From positions 3,630,312-3,694,311 of the forward strand of contig CM043945.1 in the NCBI GenBank assembly GCA_014529385.2: DNA of 64,000 bases. The letters run 5' to 3'. Both the position numbers and the translations under genes were made by a program. Under the pieces are notes generated by a model that worked only from the letters and a program-made list of their open reading frames with translations, was not told the origin of the DNA and ran no database searches. The stretch comes from Adiantum capillus-veneris. Lineage: Eukaryota; Streptophyta; Polypodiopsida; Polypodiales; Pteridaceae. Positions within the stretch are counted from its first letter, which is position 1, and the number at the start of each line of letters is the position of its first letter. Shown here one piece after another: positions 57,053 to 64,000 of the stretch.

Positions 57053-57081
<29 letters not shown>
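57053..57081. repeat. Poly-C tract, about 29 bases
   Basis: Uninterrupted C run immediately upstream (minus-strand sense: poly-G) of the TATA box. Length may be a sequencing estimate. Confidence 0.9.
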
Positions 57082-57085
<4 letters not shown>

Positions 57086-57299
57086 CAGAAAAAGATACCA
57101 TCCCAAAGCTCTTTGATATACATACAAACGCACATGGGTGCGCACACAAACACCCAACAACATCTGAAAAACTTAATTAATGAAGGTGATACTATAATGA
57201 CAGAAAAGTTTAAAATTTCCATTTACAGAATGCTTTACAACGTGGCATTAGAGCCGGTTACATTGTTCTATCATATCAACTTAAAGACAGTGCGCTGCC

Positions 57300-58150
57300 A
57301 ACCCTCCACTCCTCTTGCACTTTCATGGTTGCTCCATCCGCCTACCAATTTGAAACAACAAAAATGCTTTTAATCAAACTAACAATTGGCAAAATCATCT
57401 TCTCCTTCACTGAGAAGAGTGACCACGCATTGGGTTGTGGCCATTCCAGGCTCAGTAATGAAGGTTTATCAACAACAATGATCTTACCATATCCATCCTT
57501 CGAGGCCTGCACTACATACATGTGTTAGTAGAAGAAGATTCTGGATCGTAGCAGAATCGAAGGTGGCGAGTTGGGAAGCATCATAAAATCAATGCCGGCA
57601 TGAAGAGCGTTCTTGTGAGACTCTTGATTGATTGTTCTTTAACAAAGTCGGATGGGAATATATCTATGAAAACACCAAAAACTATCAAGTCAAAAATAAA
57701 CAACAAGAATTTACAATCCGCAACCAACAATGTTTTACGACTTACAATGTATTGGGAAATCTCTTGAGCTTCCATTCCTCAAGCGCATGGAACACCAAGA
57801 GTATACGTGTTGAACAATGGACACTATGCCATTGACTCTATGGTTCTTGAAACCAAGAAGTCTCCCCTTCCAATGTTCGTCAAGGTTGCCACAGTTTCGA
57901 ACTCGATAAGCCCAATAGCTACAGGTTGCATGAAGATCCAAGATCCTTTAGAAAACACTTGTGGTACGCATTCCCCATCAGAATCCCTAGTGTTATGCAA
58001 GCAAACTGCCTTTATCTCATCCTTTGGATTCCTTGAAGCGGAGGGGGCTGATGGTAGCACAAGAAGAAGAAGAGTTGTGGTGTTAGAGAGAGAAGCCCGT
58101 TGCTTCAAGAATGAAGTGAGGAGGAATGGTTGAATGGGAAACAAGGGGAG
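57300..58150. other. Unresolved region with overlapping ORFs on both strands
   Basis: A 108-codon plus frame (57807-58133: NNGHYAIDSMVLETKKSPLPMFVKV) and a 106-codon minus frame (58144-57824: KGSWIFMQPVAIGLIEF) overlap almost fully, so one is a shadow. The minus strand also has a good splice donor (ATT|GTAAGTCG at 57745). I cannot tell which strand, if any, is coding, and recognise neither. Confidence 0.3.
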
Positions 58151-58385
58151 AAGAAGTAGCTCAAATGGATGGTGTGGATAAAAGGGGGAGATAGGTGGTG
58201 CAGCTATGGAAAGCTTCCATTTGTGATGTACCTATGGAAAGCTTGGAGGGAGGGAGAGAAGTGGTTCAATGGGGAGCAAGGGGAGAAGAAGTAGTTCAAA
58301 GGGATGGTGTGGATGAAAGGGGGAGACAAGTGGTGCAACAATGGAAAGATTTCTTATGTGTTGCAGCTATGGAAAGCTTGGAGGC
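58122..58385 (+). repeat. Direct duplication of about 125 bp, 140-bp spacing
   Basis: GGTTGAATGGGAAACAAGGGGAGAAGAAGTAG through GGAAAGCTTGGAGG at 58122-58245 recurs with changes at 58262-58385. Purine-rich, with GCAGCTATGGAAAGCTT as a smaller sub-repeat. Confidence 0.8.
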
Positions 58386-58717
58386 AGAAGGGGAGAGAGA
58401 AGAGAGAAGGGGTAGAATAGAGGGTACTACTGAGAAATGTAGATTTTGGTCAAATAAAATAGTTTTTTGACCATGTATTTGGTTAGGAGAGATTTTGAAG
58501 AGTGAAAAATGAGATTTAGAGATTTTTTATAAAATTTGAAATTTTAGGGTTACTTTATGGGCACCAATGAAAATGGAGGGAAACTCTCTCCCAATCGAAG
58601 CATGAGCAATACTTGCACAAGCAATCAAGCAGGGAATATGCACTACAATTGAGGCAATCAAGCAATCGAGCACAAGAACCAATCCCTACTGCAGTAAATT
58701 GAGCTGCGAGCAAGAGA

Positions 58718-58719
<2 letters not shown>

Positions 58720-58758
<39 letters not shown>
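58720..58758. repeat. (AC)n microsatellite
   Basis: Nineteen AC units. Confidence 0.95.
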
Positions 58759-58763
<5 letters not shown>

Positions 58764-58897
58764 GTCTGCTTGACTCATCAATCCTTGCAAAAAATCGATA
58801 GAACCTTTTAACACAAACACATTGTGTGTGCAAGGGACTTTTCCCACCACCAGTCTCGAGCTTGAGTAAAGAGAGACCGTCTTTTGAGAAATAGTGC

Positions 58898-58898
<1 letters not shown>

Positions 58899-58953
<55 letters not shown>
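58899..58953. repeat. (AG)n microsatellite
   Basis: About 27 AG units. Confidence 0.97.
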
Positions 58954-58955
<2 letters not shown>

Positions 58956-59155
58956 ATAACAGTGGTTGCAAAATTCGGCTCCGAAATTGAAATTGACTCC
59001 TGTCTCCGCCTCAGGACTCTCCGATATCTAGTCCAATTTTTTTGGCTCCAACGTTAGCATCAACCCTATTTCTCGGCATCGAGCCTACTTACTCTCGGAT
59101 TTTTGACATCGAGTATATTTGCTCTTAGTTTTCGACAATGACACCACTCTCGGGC

Positions 59156-59156
<1 letters not shown>

Positions 59157-59251
<95 letters not shown>
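59157..59251. repeat. (AG)n microsatellite
   Basis: About 47 AG units. Flanking DNA to 59973 shows no supported gene. Confidence 0.97.
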
Positions 59252-59253
<2 letters not shown>

Positions 59254-60164
59254 TTGAAGGTGACTTCGAGCATTGTCTACGGCTATTCGACTAGCCACAC
59301 TCGTCCAGGGACGGGAGTCGACACTGACACCAACACGTTTCGACATTGGCTTGACATCCTTATACATTGCAACGAATTCCTAGATATCCGGCCCGGCACC
59401 AGTTTCACACAGACAACTTTTTCTCGCGATCGATAGTTGTGCTTTCCACACGCACGGGTGAGGTACCTCTACCATAGAGGAGTGACACCCGAAATTGGCA
59501 CTGAGCGCACCGATTGCGCTGTATGCACGATTTTCGGCTACGACACCTTTGGCGGCTATTTGACTAGCGCATTTTTGCCCAACAGCAAAAATCGGCACAA
59601 AGCAACATCAACACGCAGGTTACAGGTTACAAGGGGTTTTTCAATCTGTTTACATAGAAGATTCTCCAGGTTTCTAGACACAGCGCTTTCACAGGCGATC
59701 TGGCATTCATTTCAACATCAGATTCTTTGCTGACAGATGCGTTGACAGATGCATTTTGCTGTGAGCACACCTAGTGCTACTGAGCTCTTTTGAGAGCAGA
59801 TATACCCGCAGGGATCACTTTTACTGCATGCAGCAGTTCTTGGTGCCTGTTTGAGCGTGTTTTACTCATGTACATTGAGTTGCAAGCACAACCCACTGTA
59901 CTACGTGTGGAGCCATTTGTTAAGTATGGAGCCTGATTTACCCTTGTAATTTTATGTGGTAAAATCGCACATTTGTAAGGCCCCCATTATGAGGAGAAGC
60001 CATCGTGCGTGAAGGAAAATCACTCACCGGAAACCCAAATTTTCACGGACAAGAATCAGGGGCAACTTTAAAGGCCTTGGGGGCGGAGGCCCCCGAGACT
60101 TTTTTTTCGCCGGAATATTATGGCTGGACGGCGGCCGGAAAGTGGTCTGAAAACAACCGGTCGG

Positions 60165-60296
60165 TTGGCCGGTGGCCGGTAGTCAATGGCCGATGGCCGG
60201 TGGTCGGAAGTCAATGGCCGGTGGCCGGTGGTCGGAAGTCAATGGCCAATGGCCAGTGGCCGGTGGCCGAATTCAATGGCCGGTGGCCGAATTCAA
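60165..60296 (+). repeat. GC-rich minisatellite built on GGCCGGT
   Basis: Units of 28 bp (TCAATGGCCGGTGGCCGGTG plus GTCGGAAG) and shorter variants recur from about 60182. The core is a TGGCCGG-like 6-7-mer. It lies upstream of the TATA box, in the presumed U3. Confidence 0.85.
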
Positions 60297-60419
60297 AAGC
60301 GGACTTGTCTTCTCAAGGGCGGCCACACATGGGCGGATTGGAGGGTCCGATTTGGAATTATTCGCACAAGGGCGGCTACACATGGCTGTCTCTCATAAGA
60401 GAGGGCAGCCCTTTTGGCC

Positions 60420-60426
60420 TATAAAA
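60420..60426 (+). promoter_or_regulatory. TATA box of the copia LTR
   Basis: TATAAAA within CCTATAAAAGGAGG. Transcription would start near 60450. Confidence 0.65.
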
Positions 60427-60626
60427 GGAGGCCATTTCTACACACATTTCATAGTGTGAAGTTGATGTAACAAGGTGAGTGTGAGGTGGTGAGAGTGAAG
60501 CAAGGCGGGAGCTCCATTAAGGGTATAATCCCTTTGTAAACCACTTCTTCTTTTGAAGTGCTACAGCCATTGAGTGGCTGCTTTCCCGTGGACGTAGCCC
60601 ACATTGGGTGAACCACGTATATCGTG

Positions 60627-60629
<3 letters not shown>

Positions 60630-60692
<63 letters not shown>
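60630..60692. repeat. (CT)n microsatellite in the copia LTR
   Basis: About 31 CT units in the presumed R/U5 region. Confidence 0.97.
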
Positions 60693-60698
<6 letters not shown>

Positions 60699-61302
60699 AC
60701 TCTATAATCTCTTGTGTGTGAAATCTATCTCTCTCCATTAAGTAATCTACTCAAAAATCTATTTAGCTACGTCTTATTTCCTAACACCATTTTTGGCTAT
60801 TTTGGTAGTTTTTCCCGGCCGTTTCTAAGACTCGGACCCAAAGAGCCCTTTTTGTGACCGTGGCTAGTCCATTTGTGTTTGCAATAGCCTTTGGAGGGTG
60901 GATAGCATGAGGTTTTCTTTGATATGGGGTGTGCTCGAATGTTGAGACACGTTCGGTGATATAGGTAGCTGGAGTTTCCCTTTACGGTACCCTCGCCATA
61001 GGATATGTATTTGGACGGTTTTTTGTGCTCTTGACACCATGCAGGCAATCACACATAAACGATTTTGTGTAGTAGATGCAGAGTAAGTGCAGTTGGCACA
61101 TTTATGCGTATTTTGAGTTGAGTTCTGACTCCTCATACAAAAGAAACTTTGTCCGATTTCCTTCCCGCAAGTCGTGACTTTCATTGTTGGCACCTTTGAG
61201 TCTATTTTGATTGAAATTTTACTCCCGATACAAAGGTTACTTTGTCCAAATTTTTGCAGCTTCTCGTCATAGTTTGGCACCTCTCAAACGCTCTTGTCAA
61301 TG

Positions 61303-62096
61303 ATGGCTTCTTCTTTAGAAAAGGAGGAATATTTCATTCGTAAGTTCGATGGCAGCAACTTCACCATGTGTAAAGAGAGCATGAAAGATGTTTTGACAAC
61401 AAATACCTATCATAACCGTTGAAAGAGCATGCAGAAGATGATGACTACACGCAAGCTCACTGGGAGATTTTGGATGTGAGAGCCATGGCTACGATACGTC
61501 TACATCAAGTAGAGTCAGTGTTCTTCATTATCATAGCGAAGACAACAACCAAGGAACTTTGGGATAGCTTATGTTCAGCATGGGAGAGCAAAAGTGCATC
61601 CAACAAAGTTCTTCTTATGAAAAAACTTATGAAGCTCAACATGAAAGAAGGTAGCATAATTTCTGGTCTCTTAAACGAATTCAACTCCTTACTCAATCAC
61701 TTGACATCTCAAGACTTTAAGGACTTTGACGATGAACTCAAGTCTATATTCTTGTTATGCTCTCTACCTAGTTCATGGGACATCTTTTGCACAGCCGTTA
61801 GCAATGCAGCTCCGAATGGCAAGTTAGTGTTCAATGCTATCACTGATCCATTGCTCACTGAATAAATTCGACGTAAATCTCTCGACGGTGCTAGTCATGA
61901 AGATGCATATATGGCTGGCAGTTCAACGAAGGCAAAGGTCGTGACAAGAACAAATACAAAAGCAAAAGTAGAGAGCAAAATCCTCGTAGTCCTAACAGAC
62001 ACAGGAACTCAATTAGAGACCGCAGTACCAAAAATGTCGAGTGTTACTATTGCCACAAGAAGGGCCATTACAAAAAGGATTGTCGCAGTTTCCTAA
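61303..62096 (+). pseudogene. gag: Ty1/copia Gag
   Basis: The ATG at 61303 reads MASSLEKEEYFIRKFDGSNF. After a frameshift at about 61420 the frame continues HAEDDDYTQAHWEILDVRAMATIRLHQ, ELWDSLCSAWESKSASNK, then FNSLLNHLTSQ and LLCSLPSSWD, the plant copia Gag (UBN2-type) order. A stop at 61863 is followed by a basic region and, in another frame, a CCHC knuckle (CYYCHKKGHYKKDC, about 62044-62085). Gag would package the element RNA. Confidence 0.88.
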
Positions 62097-62969
62097 GAGA
62101 TTAAAAAAACAAAAAAAAGAATAATTCTAGCAAAGGCAAAAGTACAGTAAAGATTGAGGAGCTCAATGTGGTTGAGTCTCCCATACCTATCACTACAGTA
62201 GAGGATGCTCCTCCTCCAGTGATGAACATTATGCCAACATAATTTCATGCAGAGGTGGCAACAAATCCCTCAGATGTTCTCATTTTCACTTCAGATCTCA
62301 CTCCAGATGCTTTGGTTGCACAGGATGAGGGTTATGCACAGAATTGGATTCTTGATTCTAGTACAAGTTTTTATGTCACACCGCATAGAGAGTGGTTTTT
62401 CTCTTATGCATCCATGCATGGCATAGTCAAGCTTGGTGATTCCTAGGAGCTTGACATTATTGGCATTGGTGATATGAAACTTCAGATGCATACTGGCACT
62501 ACTTTTGTGATGCAAAATGTCAGACAGATGCCCAAGCTTACAAAGAGCATGCTTTCTATAGGGCAGTTGGATGATCTTGGCTACACTACAGTTTTTGATA
62601 GTCATTCTTGGCTGATCCGCAAGAACAACCTTGTCATGATGAAAGGTCGTAAAAATAGATTCATGTACTCTATGTTTGTTTTGAGTGTCGACAAATACTC
62701 TATCTATGTTTCCGAGCTTCCGTCTACTAAGTTGTGGCATAGCCGGCTAGGGCATATTAGCCAAAAGGGAATGAAAACACTTCAACGTTTTGGCTACTTA
62801 CCTGTATTAGATTACGCGGACTTTCCATTGTGTGATCATCGTCTATACGGCAAACAGACTAGGTTGACGTCTTTGCCATTGAAAAAGAAACTAGCCAAAC
62901 CCCTAGACTTAGTGCATAGTGATTTGTGTGGTCCAATGCCACATCAAACTCTAGGAGGACAAACTACTT
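62097..62969 (+). pseudogene. Copia protease, pre-integrase domain and integrase start
   Basis: QNWILDSSTSFYVTPHREWF is the copia protease active site, with D-S-S where D-S-G/D-T-G is normal. MPKLTKSMLSIGQLDDLGY follows, then the pre-integrase module LWHSRLGHISQKGMKTL and the integrase start LDLVHSDLCGPMP with the first catalytic Asp. The zinc Cys pair that normally precedes this (C-x-x-C) is altered. Stops at 62240 and 62444. The sequence is broken at 62970 by an insertion. Confidence 0.88.
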
Positions 62970-63461
62970 TCTCGCTGATGGGCCAGCCATGAACGGATTT
63001 ACCGCCGCCTAATCTTGTATGTAATGGTCGGTGGAGCTGTTCTGAAAAATGGAAAAAAAGATATAAAACAAAACAGAATTAAGTAACACTGCTCTTTTTT
63101 TACCTTTCTTCAGTTGTCCCGGCCTCCAGCACTTTTTCATATCCTTTGAGACTGAACATAATACCGGGTGGAAGATACATGCTTTGCTGTCTCTTTGTTT
63201 TGTAATTCCCTTCCAAGGCTTAATTCCGATAACCCTAGCTAGATTTTTTGTGATAAAAAAGAATTTGATTACAGCTTTCCGTTACCGGACAAATACTTTG
63301 ATACATGGAAGTTCTGGTTTTAGTCGCTACTTCCTTGGCTGTAACTTTTACTTTGGAGATTGAAGTGACTTTTTTCTTTCTTTTCATTGACCCACAACCA
63401 AAAACACCAAGCTAATATTATAACAACTTATGAGCGTAATGGTAGGTAAACAACCAATTCT
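62970..63461. mobile_element. 492-bp insertion in the copia integrase
   Basis: The insert is flanked by TACTT (62965-62969 and 63462-63466). Removing it and one TACTT restores the neighbouring coding order. It has no terminal inverted repeat that I can see, starts TCTCGCTGATGG and ends ACCAATTCT. No coding capacity. The class is undetermined (short non-autonomous element or filler). Confidence 0.65.
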
Positions 63462-64000
63462 TACTTGCTTGCACCATTCATATATGATTCTACGAGAATG
63501 GTGTGGGTGTACTCCTTAAGCGTAAGGAAAAGGTCTTTTCTACGTTCCAAAAATTCCTTGCCATGGTTGAGAACCAATCAAGAAAAAAGCTTAAAGCTTT
63601 TCGCATGGACAATGGTGGAGAATACTTCTCCACGGAGTTCAAGGATTTTTGCAATTGAAGAGGCATTCATCGGCAGTTTATTGCTCCATACACACCTACA
63701 CAAAATAAAATAGCTGAAAGAATGAATTGCACGATTCAAGAGTGAGTTATCTCTATGATGTCTATGGCGAAGCTTACTCCAGAGTTTTGGGGGAAAGTTG
63801 TTCTGACAACAATGCACATCATCAACAGGTCTCCTAGTTCTCCTTTGAATTTCAAAATTCCAGAGGAATTATGGACTAGGAAAATGCCAAGCTATAAGCA
63901 TTTACGTGTATTTGGATGTGAGACATATGCACATGTGTGCAAAGAACTTCGTCGCAAGTTAGATCCCAAATCACACAAATGCATTTTTATCAACTATGGT
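63462..64000 (+). pseudogene. Copia integrase core, continuing beyond the window
   Basis: FIYDSTRMVWVYSL follows the insert, then (after a frameshift) FRMDNGGEYFSTEFKDF with the second catalytic Asp, PYTPTQNKIAERMN with the Glu, FWGKVVLTTMHIINRSP, and LRVFGCETYAHV. At least two stops (about 63656, 63744). The element runs off the right edge. Confidence 0.88.

Larger units (their letters stand above)
59974..60786 (+). mobile_element. Probable 5' LTR of a Ty1/copia element
   Basis: TGTAAGGCCCCC at 59974 to CCTAACA at 60786 gives 813 bp. A TATA box (60420) and a CT-rich leader inside it fit LTR architecture, and copia Gag begins 0.5 kb downstream. The 3' LTR is outside the window, so both ends are inferred. 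Confidence 0.5.

Noticed and set aside
57051-57081. Poly-C run as a biological signal
   Set aside because: Long homopolymers are prone to sequencing error. I keep it only as a repeat.
57807-58144. A firm gene call at 57807-58144
   Set aside because: Plus and minus frames of equal length overlap, and nothing decides between them.

Overview
This window looks like intergenic DNA from a large, repeat-rich land-plant nuclear genome. Reasons: nested Ty3/gypsy and Ty1/copia LTR retrotransposons with initiator-Met or Asp-tRNA-type primer sites, a non-LTR element, many long GA/CT microsatellites, and no bacterial-style operons, rRNA, tRNA or CRISPR. A fern-like or comparable large genome is my guess; nothing here fixes the species. 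Most coding sequence belongs to transposable elements and is broken.

Layout. 1-6749: plus-strand gypsy chromovirus-like element G1 (5' LTR cut by the window edge, gag, RNase H and integrase remnants, 3' LTR). Its LTRs carry what looks like the first coding exon of gag. 6750-7308: LTR fragment of family B. 7317-7817: stray gypsy protease. 7996-10082: 3' end and LTR of an Asp-tRNA-primed (Athila/Tat-type) family D. 10083-16436: rearranged family A gypsy pieces in both orientations. 16441-24161: a second, longer family D copy with an array of palindrome-bearing repeats of about 290 bp and unrecognised ORFs, but no visible reverse transcriptase. 24162-30760: a very recent 3391-bp tandem duplication of a family A LTR plus integrase unit (minus strand). 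30761-33000: minus-strand copia gag with leader and primer site. 33350-34343: microsatellites. 34400-38348: minus-strand LINE. 38349-39820: broken transposase-like ORFs on the plus strand.

40083-54639 holds the most interesting locus. A TATA box and an ATG encoding a peptide very like the histone H3 tail (40183) are followed by a family B gypsy insertion (40286-45196), 86 bp of other DNA, a family C dual-RNase-H gypsy element (45283-54094, with matching ACGTT flanks), and then a clear but stop-containing histone H3 fold (54385-54636). With the two insertions removed, only about 0.7 kb of non-TE DNA remains, so this is probably one divergent H3-like gene split by nested retrotransposons.

55336-57052 has an unrecognised, apparently gene-like minus-strand region with a TATA box and a GA-repeat leader. 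57300-59970 is mostly unassigned DNA with microsatellites and a local duplication. 59974-64000 is the 5' part of a plus-strand Ty1/copia element, interrupted by a 492-bp insert flanked by TACTT and running off the window.
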